Positions 46,032 to 56,139 of a DNA stretch of 64,000 nt are shown piece after piece. Numbering within the stretch: the first letter of the stretch is position 1; the number at the start of each line of letters is the position of its first letter. The stretch covers positions 2,229,001 to 2,293,000 of the forward strand of contig NZ_LT906451.1 in NCBI RefSeq assembly GCF_900187355.1, written 5' to 3'. The stretch comes from Legionella lansingensis. GTDB lineage: Bacteria; Pseudomonadota; Gammaproteobacteria; Legionellales; Legionellaceae. The notes below the pieces were generated by a model, which was given only the letters and a program-made list of their open reading frames with translations, was not told the origin of the DNA and did not search any database. The position numbers and the translations under genes are program-made.

Positions 46032-48797
46032 ATGGAAAAGACTTATTCCCCGCAAGCCATTGAGCAAGCATGTTATGAAAAGTGGGAAAACCAAAATTAC
46101 TTTTCGCCCCAGGGTGAAGGCAAAAGCTACTGCATCATGTTACCACCTCCTAACGTTACTGGTAGCTTGCACATGGGTCATGGCTTTCAGCATACGCTGA
46201 TGGATACCCTTATTCGTTATCACCGCATGCGAGGGGAAAAAACACTTTGGCAACCAGGAACTGATCATGCAGGCATTTCTACACAGCTTGTGGTGGAGAG
46301 ACAATTGGAAGCAGAGGGTCTTTCCCGCAGAGAAATGAGTCGCGACCAGTTCTTAGAAAGAGTTTGGCAATGGAGGGAGGAATCAGGTAATCAAATTACC
46401 AGCCAAATGCGTCGAATTGGGTCTTCCGTAGATTGGTCTAGAGAACGTTTTACCATGGATGAGGGCTTATCCGCCGCTGTACAGAAAGTATTTGTGCAGT
46501 TGTATGACGAAGGTTTAATTTATCGTGGTACGCGTTTAGTTAATTGGGACCCCAAATTAAGTACTGCTGTCTCCGATCTTGAAGTGATTTCTGAGGAGGA
46601 AGACGGCTTTTTATGGCACATTCGCTATCCTTTAGTGGATTCAAGTGACTCTATCATAATCGCCACCACCAGACCCGAAACCATGCTTGGTGATACAGCC
46701 GTTGCTGTGCACCCTCAAGATCCACGCTACCAGCATTTAATAGGGAAACAGATTCAATTGCCACTCTGCGATAGAGTCATACCCATTATTGCAGATGAAT
46801 ACGTTGAGAAGGATTTTGGTAGTGGTTGTGTTAAAATAACGCCGGCACATGACTTTAACGATCATGAAATCGGCAAGCGTCATAACCTGCCTTTAATCAA
46901 TATCCTCACCAAAAAAGGAACAATTAATAAAAATGCACCCTTAGCTTATCAAGGCATGGATCGTTTTGTGGCTCGTGAACAAATCATTCAAGACTTAGAA
47001 GCCGCTGGGTTATTGATTAAAAGAGAACCTCATAAATTAAAAGTTCCACGAGGTGAGAAATCCGGAGTCATCATCGAACCTTTGCTTACCGATCAATGGT
47101 ACGTCAAAATCAAACCTTTAGCTGAACCTGCAATTGAAGCTGTAAAAAAAGGTGAAATACGCTTTATCCCTGATAATTGGACGAGAACTTATTTTCAATG
47201 GATGGAAAACATCGAAGATTGGTGCATTAGCAGGCAGCTGTGGTGGGGACACCGCATCCCAGCCTGGTATGATAGTCAAGGCCATATTTATGTGGGTTAC
47301 AGTGAAAATGATATCCGCTTTAAATATAAGCTTGATGATTCCATACCATTAAAGCAAGATGAAGATGTTCTTGACACCTGGTTTTCTTCTGCACTTTGGC
47401 CATTTTCAACATTAGGCTGGCCAGAGCGTACCCCGGAGTTTGAGCAATTCTATCCGACCTCTGTATTAGTCACTGGGTTTGACATTATTTTCTTTTGGGT
47501 CGCCCGCATGATTATGATGGGTCTAAAGTTTACTGGCAAAGTACCCTTTAAAGATGTCGTTATCACCGGACTGATTCGGGATAGCGAAGGACAAAAAATG
47601 TCTAAATCCAAAGGAAATGTGTTGGACCCAATAGACATTATTGATGGTATTGATCTTGAGCATCTCGTTGAGAAGAGAACATCGAACCTAATGTTAACCT
47701 CCGTGCGCAATAAAATTGCCAAAACAACACGGAAAGAGTTCCCAGAAGGGATAGCCGCCTTCGGCACTGATGCCTTGCGTTTTACTTTTTGCTCCTTAGC
47801 ATCAACGGGCCGCAATGTTCGTTTTGATATGGGACGCGTTGAGGGCTACAGAAACTTTTGCAATAAACTTTGGAATGCATCACGTTATGTCTTGCTCAAT
47901 ACAGACGAAGAGCAAATCGATTTTGGTGATGGAGCATTCCAATACAGTCCTTCTGATCAATGGATTCTTTCACGTTTACAACGCACCATTGCGCAATGCC
48001 ATCATTATTTCGAAACGTATCGTTTTGATTTATTAGCCAACACCCTTTACGAATTTGTTTGGCACGAGTACTGTGACTGGTATCTTGAATTATCTAAATC
48101 TGTACTTTATGACCCTCAGGCCTTGGGCTCAATGAGAAGGGGGACACGGCGCACATTGATTCATGTGCTCGATCAAATTTTAAAATTGCTGCACCCTATC
48201 ATCCCTTTCATTACAGAAGAAATCTGGCAAAGGACAAGTAAGTTAACCAGCATAAATGGTGAAACCATTATGCTAAGCCCTTACCCTCAAGTGAATAAAG
48301 ATTTCATCAATCCCGAAGTGGAAGAAGAAATCTCCTGGTTGAAAGCAGTCATTCAATCTATACGAACGATTCGCAGCGAAATGACCATTTCTCCAGCTAA
48401 GCTTATTCCCTTGTATATAAAGAATGCCACACCTGCAATTCAAGAAAGAGTTGAAAAATATCGCCCTACTCTTTTGTCGTTAAGTAAGTTAACTCATATT
48501 CACTGCATGGAAGAAAATGAGCCTACTCCCGTATCTGCCTCTGCTGTTGTTGGTGACTTGGAATTGCTTATCCCTATGGCGGGGCTTATCGATAAAGATG
48601 CAGAAATTACACGGCTTACCAAAGAAATAGCAAAGCTGGATAAGGACATTTCACTTGCTGAAAACAAGCTTAGTAATCCTAACTTTACTGATAGAGCGCC
48701 CGCTGACATTATTGCTAAAGAACAAGAAAAACTCGCACAGGCAAGAGCCAGCAAAGATAAATTGCTTGAGCATAAAAAAACAGTTGAGTCGCTGTAG
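46032..48797 (+). CDS. valS: Valyl-tRNA synthetase
   Basis: Charges tRNA-Val. The class I synthetase of 921 residues has the HIGH-type motif [16 protein letters not shown] (about 38-53), an editing domain ([17 protein letters not shown]), the KMSKS motif in [14 protein letters not shown], an anticodon-binding domain and a C-terminal coiled-coil arm (from about residue 855, [20 protein letters not shown]) typical of ValRS. The start follows a weak ribosome site. Confidence 0.97.
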   Translation: MEKTYSPQAIEQACYEKWENQNYFSPQGEGKSYCIMLPPPNVTGSLHMGHGFQHTLMDTLIRYHRMRGEKTLWQPGTDHAGISTQLVVERQLEAEGLSRREMSRDQFLERVWQWREESGNQITSQMRRIGSSVDWSRERFTMDEGLSAAVQKVFVQLYDEGLIYRGTRLVNWDPKLSTAVSDLEVISEEEDGFLWHIRYPLVDSSDSIIIATTRPETMLGDTAVAVHPQDPRYQHLIGKQIQLPLCDRVIPIIADEYVEKDFGSGCVKITPAHDFNDHEIGKRHNLPLINILTKKGTINKNAPLAYQGMDRFVAREQIIQDLEAAGLLIKREPHKLKVPRGEKSGVIIEPLLTDQWYVKIKPLAEPAIEAVKKGEIRFIPDNWTRTYFQWMENIEDWCISRQLWWGHRIPAWYDSQGHIYVGYSENDIRFKYKLDDSIPLKQDEDVLDTWFSSALWPFSTLGWPERTPEFEQFYPTSVLVTGFDIIFFWVARMIMMGLKFTGKVPFKDVVITGLIRDSEGQKMSKSKGNVLDPIDIIDGIDLEHLVEKRTSNLMLTSVRNKIAKTTRKEFPEGIAAFGTDALRFTFCSLASTGRNVRFDMGRVEGYRNFCNKLWNASRYVLLNTDEEQIDFGDGAFQYSPSDQWILSRLQRTIAQCHHYFETYRFDLLANTLYEFVWHEYCDWYLELSKSVLYDPQALGSMRRGTRRTLIHVLDQILKLLHPIIPFITEEIWQRTSKLTSINGETIMLSPYPQVNKDFINPEVEEEISWLKAVIQSIRTIRSEMTISPAKLIPLYIKNATPAIQERVEKYRPTLLSLSKLTHIHCMEENEPTPVSASAVVGDLELLIPMAGLIDKDAEITRLTKEIAKLDKDISLAENKLSNPNFTDRAPADIIAKEQEKLAQARASKDKLLEHKKTVESL

Positions 48798-48855
48798 GTT
48801 GGGTCATTTTGACCTGAGTGATCGTCACCTTTTTTTATACAGTTCATAAATTGCT

Positions 48856-48905
48856 CCCTATCTTTCGAGAACTTATTTCAAGGATAGGGATTTTGTTATT
48901 TTTTA
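48856..48905. terminator. Candidate terminator after valS
   Basis: An imperfect hairpin with outer stem CCCTATC (48856-48862) / GATAGGG (48883-48889) is followed by ATTTTGTTATTTTTT. The spacing from the valS stop is about 60 bases. It may be derived from the end of the broken insertion sequence. Confidence 0.5.
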
Positions 48906-49369
48906 TAGCTTGGCACCCACCCTAAAAACACAAAAGATAACACTCTCTTATGCTTATAACTATTTGCTTGAAACTATCTATGCATCCCCATTCTCTCAAT
49001 CCAGTGCCCTACGTAAAAGGCTATTAAAGTCGCTAAGGCAACAAGCAGCAACCAAGCAGAAAGCCTTTCAGGGGTATGACAGACATTCTCTTTTAGCCCA
49101 AATCCAAATTGAGGGCTTTTGGTGTCTCTGAAGTTTTCTTCAATGGTCATGCGCTGCTTATATATTTGAATAATTTTTCCAGGTTTATCCTGCCTGTTTA
49201 ATGAGGATACCAATATCCAAGGCTCTCGATATCCCTTAGACGCTTTTATTGCCACTTGGTCGCGTTTTATCCTTCCGTATTTCTTTCGTCCTTTAAGTAT
49301 ATGTTTATAGCTATAACAGTGCGCTTTTATGGGGTTTGTTTTGGCCACAAGAAGCTCATCAATCGTTTG
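48896..49369 (-). pseudogene. Remnant of an IS4-family transposase
   Basis: Only the C-terminal half remains. It includes GRKKYGRIKRDQVAIK and the IS4 glutamate box RMTIEENFRDTKSPQFGFGL, then LLLVALATLIAFYVGHWIERMGMHR (read in pieces). A TAG at 48974-48976 interrupts the frame, after which the usual FQANSYKHKRVLSFVFLG tail continues to a TAA at 48896-48898. The 5' half is missing and the frame runs in from an unrelated protease-like sequence. It cannot encode an active transposase. Confidence 0.8.
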
Positions 49370-49519
49370 ATAAGTATAGGCAGAAGCCTTAGTGCCAGGG
49401 GGAAACATATGTCCTGCGGTTAAGATATAACCATGTCCTTCGTAATTGCCAATCCAAGCCCCGGAACCAGATGAGGAATCATTTTGAAGGAAGATTAGTG
49501 ACGAAAACTGTGGTGACAA
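49370..49519 (-). pseudogene. Fragment of a trypsin-like serine protease
   Basis: About 50 codons, in frame with the transposase remnant, read FSSLIFLQ, SSGSGAWIGNYEGHGYILTAGHMF. GSGAWIG followed by ILTAGHMF is the N-terminal strand and catalytic-His motif (TAGH in place of TAAH) of trypsin-like peptidases. The Asp and Ser regions are absent. The likely history is insertion of an IS4 element into a secreted protease gene, then decay. The exact junction near 49370 is an estimate. Confidence 0.55.
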
Positions 49520-49523
49520 TGCC

Positions 49524-49618
49524 GCTGAGGAGGCGTTTACGTCGTCTCGAAGCCAGTCCTGAGGCTCTCGAAGGCTCCTGCATCAAGGCTTCGAGACGGT
49601 GCTTCGCACCTCCTCAGC
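49524..49618. repeat. Nested inverted-repeat sequence
   Basis: The outer arms GCTGAGGAGG.G (49524-49535) and C.CCTCCTCAGC (49607-49618) enclose perfect inner arms GTCTCGAAGCC (49544-49554) and GGCTTCGAGAC (49587-49597). It lies directly beside the protease fragment. The GCTGAGGAG motif also occurs in the ends of the element at 58702. Confidence 0.7.
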
Positions 49619-49629
49619 CCGAACGGGAA

Positions 49630-49650
49630 TACATATTATCGCTTAACTTA
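49630..49650. repeat. Solitary element end
   Basis: CGCTTAACTTAACGCCATTG resembles the inverted terminal repeat of the element at 45828 (CTTAACTTAA then G/C-rich). No partner end was found nearby, so it is probably a decayed remnant. Confidence 0.4.
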
Positions 49651-49710
49651 ACGCCATTGCCTTCAGTATATGCTTCCATCAAGATCTGTCAAAATGAGGC
49701 GGCCACGGTC

Positions 49711-49849
49711 TACAGTGAACTAATTTTTGACAGGTACGATCTCAAACGAGGGGGCACGGAAGGAGGGCTCCTACCCCGAGGCGAGGAGTTCTCTTTGAGG
49801 AACGATTAAAAAGAAGCTTTTTACCTGTCAAAATTGGTGTATCACTGTA
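49711..49849. repeat. MITE-like element with TGACAGGTA ends
   Basis: The left end TACAGTGAACTAATTTTTGACAGGTA (49711-49736, shown here only as landmarks TACAGTGA and TTTTGACAGGTA) is matched by an inverted right end at 49822-49849 with small gaps. The interior has no gene. A third TCTGTCAAAAT motif lies just outside at 49685-49695. The right end touches the 3' end of the DUF4286 gene. Confidence 0.65.
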
Positions 49850-49855
49850 CTACGC

Positions 49856-50185
49856 TCAGTATAACAGCTCATTTGGTAAATACGAGCGCTGTAACTCCAA
49901 TAACCTTCGATGAGCAACAAACTGGCCTTTGAAACGTTGACTTCCCTGTTCCCGCATTGTTACTGCAGGACCATTTATATAATTGTAATAACTTTGATAG
50001 TCTTTAAGATAATAGGCTATGGTGATTTTTCTAACGTCGGCTTGCTCGTCATTAGTGTCAAAAAGTAAATCTGCTTTGAGAAAACCATCAAAAGTCAACA
50101 GTTCTTTGATATGGGGTTGCAACCACCGTATGTAATCCTCAAAAATGGGTCTATTTACTTCTAGATTCACTTCGTAGATTAACAT
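49856..50185 (-). CDS. DUF4286 family protein
   Basis: A 109-residue soluble protein with an antibiotic-biosynthesis-monooxygenase-like or DUF4286 pattern: MLIYEVNLEVNRPIFEDYIRW at the N-terminus and YYLKDYQSYYNYINGPAVTMREQG. The function is unknown. The start ATG 50185 has AAAGGAG six bases upstream. It follows the OPT transporter by 11 bases and is probably co-transcribed. Confidence 0.75.
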   Translation of the reverse strand: MLIYEVNLEVNRPIFEDYIRWLQPHIKELLTFDGFLKADLLFDTNDEQADVRKITIAYYLKDYQSYYNYINGPAVTMREQGSQRFKGQFVAHRRLLELQRSYLPNELLY

Positions 50186-50196
50186 AAAGACTCCTT

Positions 50197-52197
50197 TCAA
50201 CGACTACCACTGACACGCCTCCCAATCCAGACGGCAAGCAATACCGTTGATAATACGCCTAACATAATCCCATAACGAGACCAACCAGCTCCGACTAACG
50301 TTAACGCATCTGGAGTATGTAAGATAGAAAAGGGGATAGCTAGCAATACATCCACAATCGCAGAACCTGCTACCAATCCACAAGCAATTAAAACACCTCT
50401 TTGTCGGCGTTGACGTTTTTCATCAGCATCCAATGACTGTTTGTTTAAACGCGATTGTACCAACATCGCAATCATTCCTCCCAAAAATAAAGGAAAGGAG
50501 GAGGCAAGGGGTAAATACATGCCGATAGCTACCCCTAATATAGAAAGCCGGATCACCCGCTCCAACTTGAAGAAATAGTTTACAAGGATAATCACCAGAA
50601 TAACTGCTGCCCCAATAAACATCATTGTCCACGGCAGAGTATTACGAAACACCGCTTCCGTGATTGCAGCCATGAGTGCTGCAGTAGGAGCCGGCAAAGA
50701 TTGACTGGGATCCATGCCTTCATGAGGCATGACCCCTGCTATTCCATAAACATCGAATAGCAACTGCATAACTGGTGGGATGACTAATGAGGAAATAACT
50801 ACACCTAGCAAAAGCATGACTTGCTGTCTCCAGGGTGTAGCACCGACTAACTGCCCTACTTTCAAATCCTGAGTATTATCATTAGCAATCGCTGCAATAC
50901 CAGTAACAACGGAACCAATAATGATGGTAATTGCCTCTGCCGCTCGAATTTGATCATGGGTTAATGATAGTGGGAAAATATGATTCATAACAGTAAGCAA
51001 TATCCAAGCTGCGAATAGCATTCCAGCAATAACTACTGAACTACCTGGGCTTGCAGTCACTCCCACCATTCCGGAAAAATAACCGGTGATCACTGAGAAT
51101 AAAAAACCAATAATTAGGACATAGAGAACAGCACCAAACACAAAACTAGGACCAAAGTCACCATCAAGACCTACATCCTCTAAGGGGAAGATAAATTGGA
51201 AAAATAAAAACAATACCGACGCCATTATCAATACACCAATCAGGATGAAAGGCAGGGGTATATCTCTGTCAGTACGTGGTAATTGCGCCTCCGTGCGACC
51301 TTTCGCCATAAAAGCACGAAAGGAAACACTCATACTCTTTAATAAAGGTCTGACTAATTTTAAGAAAGTCCAGGTTCCTGCAAAGAGCATGGCTCCTATA
51401 CCCAAATAACGCATTTCGCTATTCCATAATAGAACAGCTGCTTTATCAGCAGGATATTGGCCAACAAATTGCGGGTAAAATTGACTAACAATGGGCATAG
51501 CAATAAACCAGGAAATGATTGCCCCTAGAAAGATACTGATAGCCATTTCATGGCCCACTAAATAACCAGCACCTATCATGGTTGCTGAGAATCCCACTCC
51601 AAAACCAATTAAAGAACGTTTGACAGCAAACCAATAACTCCAACTATCAGCAACCACTTTAAAACCAGATTGTAAGAGTTCAAGAAGTCCTCCAACTGCG
51701 CCTCCAATAAAAATATCTCGAATACCTGCCTTTTCAGCAGACGATTTCAAGACCTCAGCAATTGCGCGCCCCTCGGGAAATTTTAAGACAGGTTCATTGA
51801 CCAAAACTCGCCGCAAAGGAATAGAAAATAGCACACCAAGAATGCCGCCAATTGCCGCAATAAAAAAATTGGTTATGTAATCAAAACCATTCCAGTATTG
51901 AATAATGATGAGTGCCGGAATAGTATAAACAATACCTCCTGCTACCGCCTCACCCGCTGAGGCAGCTGTTTGTACGGCATTATTCTCAAGAATAGTGGCA
52001 TTTTTAAAGAAACGTAAAATACCCATCGAGATGATGGCCGCCGGAATGGACGCCGAGGTCAAGATACCCAATTTCAACGCTAAATAGGCATTAGACAATG
52101 CTAATATTACCGTGAGAATAACGGCTAAAATCACGCTACGAAATGTTAACTCAGCAATTTTTTTATCCGCTGCAATAAACGGGACAGCATTATTCAT
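50197..52197 (-). CDS. OPT family oligopeptide transporter
   Basis: Large inner-membrane transporter of 666 residues with about 14-16 transmembrane helices. Family features include FPEGRAIAEVLKSS, a short loop with ILENNAVQTAASAGEAVAGGIVYT (read in pieces) near the N-terminus, VGVTASPGSSVVIAGML, and DNTQDLKVGQLVGATPWRQQ. Bacterial OPT proteins of this type probably carry peptides or metal complexes. The start overlaps the stop of the DUF3298 gene as ATGA. Confidence 0.9.
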   Translation of the reverse strand: MNNAVPFIAADKKIAELTFRSVILAVILTVILALSNAYLALKLGILTSASIPAAIISMGILRFFKNATILENNAVQTAASAGEAVAGGIVYTIPALIIIQYWNGFDYITNFFIAAIGGILGVLFSIPLRRVLVNEPVLKFPEGRAIAEVLKSSAEKAGIRDIFIGGAVGGLLELLQSGFKVVADSWSYWFAVKRSLIGFGVGFSATMIGAGYLVGHEMAISIFLGAIISWFIAMPIVSQFYPQFVGQYPADKAAVLLWNSEMRYLGIGAMLFAGTWTFLKLVRPLLKSMSVSFRAFMAKGRTEAQLPRTDRDIPLPFILIGVLIMASVLFLFFQFIFPLEDVGLDGDFGPSFVFGAVLYVLIIGFLFSVITGYFSGMVGVTASPGSSVVIAGMLFAAWILLTVMNHIFPLSLTHDQIRAAEAITIIIGSVVTGIAAIANDNTQDLKVGQLVGATPWRQQVMLLLGVVISSLVIPPVMQLLFDVYGIAGVMPHEGMDPSQSLPAPTAALMAAITEAVFRNTLPWTMMFIGAAVILVIILVNYFFKLERVIRLSILGVAIGMYLPLASSFPLFLGGMIAMLVQSRLNKQSLDADEKRQRRQRGVLIACGLVAGSAIVDVLLAIPFSILHTPDALTLVGAGWSRYGIMLGVLSTVLLAVWIGRRVSGSR

Positions 52198-52874
52198 TGA
52201 CTACCCCATACAGCTTTAACTATTTCCGGACGTAATAAATTCTTTAGTTTAGATTTAGCGATCATTACCGTTTGTGGACCATAAACGTAGGCGGCAACCT
52301 GATACGTATCAAACACGATCGCCAGTCCATCAGCCGTAAAGTACCAATTACGATAATTTTCTGCGGTTGGGTTTGTGCCTGTGGTTAGCCAATTTTCATC
52401 AGAAATTTTCTTCTCTTGCAAAGCGGCCTTGCTAAGTTTGGCGATTGTGAGCAAATACTCGCTATTGGGTTTGAACAATTCCGTCAGAGTTATTTCCTTT
52501 CCATGAATAAAATTAAAGGACTTGACTGTATTATTGGGATGAGCAGCGCCGCGATTGTAGACAGAAATCGTAAACAGTAAGCTTATGGCATTCTTGTTTT
52601 GAAACTCCGTTTTATAGTCCACATACAAGCTATTTTTTCCGGGAGCGTCGGGGACATCCTTTGCATCTGGATTGGCATCTGCTTTTTGTGTTTCATCGAT
52701 GAATGCTTTTACAGTTTTATCGATATTTTTGTCTGCAAAACCTTGTGGGTATTTAAGATCCAAATCAAAGGTAGCTGTTTCTTTTTTTACAACCACCGTC
52801 TTAGGTGTATTCGCCAAGGCAGGATGAACAAGGCAAACACTCATTAAAACTATCGCCAAAATATATTTTTGCAT
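52194..52874 (-). CDS. Exported DUF3298/PdaC-like protein
   Basis: A 226-residue exported protein with a signal peptide (MQKYILAIVLMSVCLVHPALA). The body matches the PdaC/RsiV-like layout: a first domain with VDYKTEFQNKNAISLLFTISVYNRGAAHPN and a DUF3298 domain ending AADGLAIVF-like FTADGLAIVFDTYQVAAYVYGPQ. The role in this family is often polysaccharide or lysozyme binding; here it is unknown. The start is ATG 52874 with a GGAG upstream. It is coupled to the OPT gene. Confidence 0.75.
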   Translation of the reverse strand: MQKYILAIVLMSVCLVHPALANTPKTVVVKKETATFDLDLKYPQGFADKNIDKTVKAFIDETQKADANPDAKDVPDAPGKNSLYVDYKTEFQNKNAISLLFTISVYNRGAAHPNNTVKSFNFIHGKEITLTELFKPNSEYLLTIAKLSKAALQEKKISDENWLTTGTNPTAENYRNWYFTADGLAIVFDTYQVAAYVYGPQTVMIAKSKLKNLLRPEIVKAVWGSQ

Positions 52875-52891
52875 TATTTTTGCTCCTACCA

Positions 52892-54106
52892 TTAAACACT
52901 CAGCCAATTACCAGCAATCATCGTTGTATGCGGTAATGGGTAACCAAAATGATAACAAAGCGAAGCGCTATCACTTACTGACCAACAAACTAAATCGGCA
53001 TATTTCCCTACGGCTATTTCCCCGACCTCTTTCTCCAGCCCAAGCGCTTTGGCTGCCTGATAACTTACACCAGCTAATGCCTCATCCACCGTAAGTCCAA
53101 AAAATTGACAAGCCATATTCAACATCAATGGTAATGATGTCGTTGGTGATGAACCTGGATTTGAATCTGTTGCTATCGCCATGCCTACACCCATTTGCCG
53201 CAAAGCATCGACAGGAGGTTTGCGGTTTTCGCGTAAAAAATAATAAGCACCAGGTAAAAGAACAGCAATAGTACCACTACGCGCCATAGCAGCAACCCCA
53301 GCAGAATCTAGATGTTCCAGATGGTCACAAGATAAAGCCTCTAATTTTGCGGCTAATTCTGTTGCTCCAAGATTAGATAATTGCTCTGCATGACAATGAA
53401 TTGGCAAAGAAAAATCTCTTGCTCTTATGAACAACTTCTCAGTTTGTGCCAAAGTAAAACCAATTGATTCACAAAAAACATCGATAGCATCAGCTAGCCC
53501 TTCTGCGGCGATCGCAGGTATCATCTCGTAGCATAAAAAATCCACGTAAGCTTGTGCATTGTTCTGAAACTCTGGAGGAACAGCATGAGCACCTAGGAAA
53601 GTCGTTTTCACACGCAAGCCACTTAAAGCACCCAACTTTCTTGCGACTTTAAGCATTTTAATTTCAGTGTCTAAATCCAGCCCGTAGCCAGATTTAATTT
53701 CCACCGTGGTAACACCTTCAGTCCGCATGGCCAAAATCCTTGGGAGGGATTGCTCTAATAAATCATCTTCAGAAGCCGCGCGAGTTTCTCTAACCGTAGA
53801 TAAAATACCACCGCCCGCACGAGCAATTTCTGTATACGTTTTACCTTCGAGACGCTGTTTAAATTCATCTGCACGATTGCCAGCATAAACCAAATGTGTA
53901 TGACAATCGATAAACCCGGGAGTCACTAATTGACCGTCGCACTCATGGATAGCCGTTGCCTTACGCTTAAAATCGTGATCAAGCTCATCCATAAGGCCGC
54001 ACCAGATTATTAAACCATCAGTAATTGCAATTGCTTGGTTCCGCAATTGATGCCCATGGGCATCAATGGTTGTGGCATTTAGCAAGAGATGATCACAATC
54101 AGTCAT
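52892..54106 (-). CDS. hutI: Imidazolonepropionase
   Basis: Third enzyme of histidine degradation, opening imidazolonepropionate to formiminoglutamate. The amidohydrolase of 404 residues has the metal site [57 protein letters not shown] and [12 protein letters not shown], all standard for HutI. Its ATG follows the SDR stop directly, with GGAGGAAT inside the SDR gene as RBS. hutH and hutU are not in the window. Confidence 0.95.
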   Translation of the reverse strand: MTDCDHLLLNATTIDAHGHQLRNQAIAITDGLIIWCGLMDELDHDFKRKATAIHECDGQLVTPGFIDCHTHLVYAGNRADEFKQRLEGKTYTEIARAGGGILSTVRETRAASEDDLLEQSLPRILAMRTEGVTTVEIKSGYGLDLDTEIKMLKVARKLGALSGLRVKTTFLGAHAVPPEFQNNAQAYVDFLCYEMIPAIAAEGLADAIDVFCESIGFTLAQTEKLFIRARDFSLPIHCHAEQLSNLGATELAAKLEALSCDHLEHLDSAGVAAMARSGTIAVLLPGAYYFLRENRKPPVDALRQMGVGMAIATDSNPGSSPTTSLPLMLNMACQFFGLTVDEALAGVSYQAAKALGLEKEVGEIAVGKYADLVCWSVSDSASLCYHFGYPLPHTTMIAGNWLSV

Positions 54107-54868
54107 TTATTCCTCCAACTCAGGCACCTCATGAGGAGCCACAAGCCAAGATGAATGATGACTTTTATCATAAATATCCCATTCCTGAGATATAAATTGC
54201 TCTTTGCTTACATCTAAAAGTAACCAACACAAAAAAAGAGCTACGGTTTCTGGTGATAATAGACGTCTATCCTCTTTCAAAACCTGGAAAAAATGGCGCT
54301 TTTCTTCATCCATAAATCTTGCATGACGAATAATTGCTTGCATATCTGTATCAATGATGCCCGGCATAACACTTGTAAAAGCAGTGCTGCGGCTTTCCAG
54401 CTGCCAACAACGAGTCAACATAGATAAAGCAGCTTTGGAGACACAATAAGCCGCCCATCCGGTAACAGGAAAATAGGCAGCCCCTGAACCAATATGCAAA
54501 ACACGACCGTGCTTTAATTTATCTAATAAAATTTGCGTTAAAAATAAGGGACCATCAAGATTGGTTGCCATAGTATGATGCCAGGATAATTCATCAACAG
54601 CTGCAATAGGAACAATGGGTTCAATCGTACCTGCATTATGAATTAATCCTGCTAGAGAAATAATGTATTTAAGTTGGGTGGCAATCGTTTGTCTTCCTTC
54701 ATGAGTAGAGACATCTGCACAAAGAAAAGAAATTAAAGGTGAAAAGTCTGCTGTTTCAGCCAGAGTATTTTCATGTCGCCCGACAATCAAGACTTTGTTT
54801 CCTCGTGATGCCAAAGCTTGAGCCAATGCCCGACCAATCCCCGTCCCACCACCAGTGACTACAAACAC
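54107..54868 (-). CDS. Short-chain dehydrogenase/reductase
   Basis: NAD(P)-dependent oxidoreductase of 253 residues. TGGGTGIG at residues 5-12 is the Rossmann glycine motif. LIHNAG and the active-site YCVSK (Tyr and Lys), with the upstream Ser in HIGSGAAYF, complete the classical SDR set. The start is GTG with AGGAG upstream. The substrate is unknown; the sequence is reminiscent of sepiapterin or benzil reductases. It is translationally adjacent to hutI. Confidence 0.85.
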   Translation of the reverse strand: MFVVTGGGTGIGRALAQALASRGNKVLIVGRHENTLAETADFSPLISFLCADVSTHEGRQTIATQLKYIISLAGLIHNAGTIEPIVPIAAVDELSWHHTMATNLDGPLFLTQILLDKLKHGRVLHIGSGAAYFPVTGWAAYCVSKAALSMLTRCWQLESRSTAFTSVMPGIIDTDMQAIIRHARFMDEEKRHFFQVLKEDRRLLSPETVALFLCWLLLDVSKEQFISQEWDIYDKSHHSSWLVAPHEVPELEE

Positions 54869-55048
54869 CGCTATTCTCCTAGAATTAATATATAAAAACG
54901 TTCTTTTCCCTAGCTTTGAACACCACGATAATGATCAGACCTGAAGCAATTGAGATATTTCAAGCTCTATCAGTCACCAAAATAATAAATGTGCCGATAA
55001 TAGCAGACATTCTTGGGAATTGGCATAAATTTAGATAAAGAAAGGTAT

Positions 55049-55138
55049 ATGATGAAAGCAAGTAAAGGCTCTTCCTACTGTTTTTTTAAATCTTTATTTT
55101 ATAAACTTGCTTGCTATGAAAATTATCGCCGCTCTTAG
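55049..55138 (+). other. Possible leader peptide before hutG
   Basis: ATGATG at 55049 after AAAGG opens a 29-codon frame ending TAG at 55136, just before hutG. The peptide is basic and has no histidine run, so attenuation control is not suggested. It may be fortuitous. The rest of the 54869-55165 gap shows no gene. Confidence 0.2.
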
Positions 55139-55165
55139 CCAGAGTACCTCACGAGGAGGATCCTC

Positions 55166-56122
55166 ATGTTAGCCAATATTTTACAATACGAGCCTACAGA
55201 TTCTTCCCTGTGGCAAGGCCGTAAAGATAGTTTGCCTAAAGAGCGTTTCTTTCAACGCGTCAATTTTCTCGATCTTCGAACCCAATCCCTCCAAAAGAGT
55301 GCCAAAGATATCGTTATTCTTGGGTTTTGTAGCGATGAAGGAATAAGACGAAATGAAGGACGTCTAGGAGCCAAAGCCGGTCCATTTAAGCTACGCGAGC
55401 AATTAGCTAAACTTCCTTGCCATTCCAATAAAAACCTCATTGATGTAGGGAACATCATATGTGATGATCACCTGGAATCTGCGCAAGAGCAATTCGCAAA
55501 TCTCATTCATTATGTTCAGGAACAAGGGCATAAAACCATCGCCTTTGGTGGTGGACATGAAATTGCCTGGGGCCATTTTTTGGGCCTGCAGTCCTGTTAC
55601 CCAAAGTTAGCTATCATTAATTTTGATGCCCATTTTGATTTGCGTCCGTTAAAGGAAAATGAAGCTACTTCAGGAACACCCTTCCGCCAAATTGCACAAC
55701 ATTGTGAGCAGAATTATTCTTCTTTTGATTATTGCTGCCTGGGCATACAAACGTTAGGTAATACACGCAGCCTCTTTGCTACAGCAGCTGAATTAAAGGT
55801 TACCTATTTGACGGCTGAACAAATAAATAGAGAAAACCTAGCTTGGCAAATTGCTTTTCTGGATGATTTTTTATCAGATCATGATTACATCTATTTAACA
55901 ATTTGTCTTGATGTCTTTGCCGAGTGTTTTGCACCTGGTGTTAGTGCACCTCAAGCTTTAGGGTTAACACCTTGGCAAGCACTACCCCTGTTGAAATATA
56001 TCTTACAAACTGGCAAAGTTGTAAGTTTTGATGTGGCTGAGCTTTCACCCCCACTGGATCAAGAACAGAAAACTGCACGTCTAGCGGCTAATCTAGTGGC
56101 AGAATTATTGAATTACTACTAA
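55166..56122 (+). CDS. hutG: Formimidoylglutamase
   Basis: Ureohydrolase-family enzyme of 318 residues that hydrolyses formiminoglutamate to glutamate and formamide. The binuclear manganese site motifs are GGGHEIAWGH, NFDAHFDLRP and CLDVFAECFAPGVSAPQ. The last is the form found in HutG-like members rather than arginases. The ATG has GAGGAGG upstream. It is divergent from the SDR-hutI operon, consistent with shared histidine control, but no operator was recognised. Confidence 0.9.
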   Translation: MLANILQYEPTDSSLWQGRKDSLPKERFFQRVNFLDLRTQSLQKSAKDIVILGFCSDEGIRRNEGRLGAKAGPFKLREQLAKLPCHSNKNLIDVGNIICDDHLESAQEQFANLIHYVQEQGHKTIAFGGGHEIAWGHFLGLQSCYPKLAIINFDAHFDLRPLKENEATSGTPFRQIAQHCEQNYSSFDYCCLGIQTLGNTRSLFATAAELKVTYLTAEQINRENLAWQIAFLDDFLSDHDYIYLTICLDVFAECFAPGVSAPQALGLTPWQALPLLKYILQTGKVVSFDVAELSPPLDQEQKTARLAANLVAELLNYY

Positions 56123-56139
56123 TGCAAGGAGTGTCTCAA

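Noticed and set aside
48974-49519. Intact transposase or intact serine protease gene
   Set aside because: The protease part lacks Asp and Ser regions, the transposase part lacks its N-terminal half, and homologous sequence continues past the TAG.
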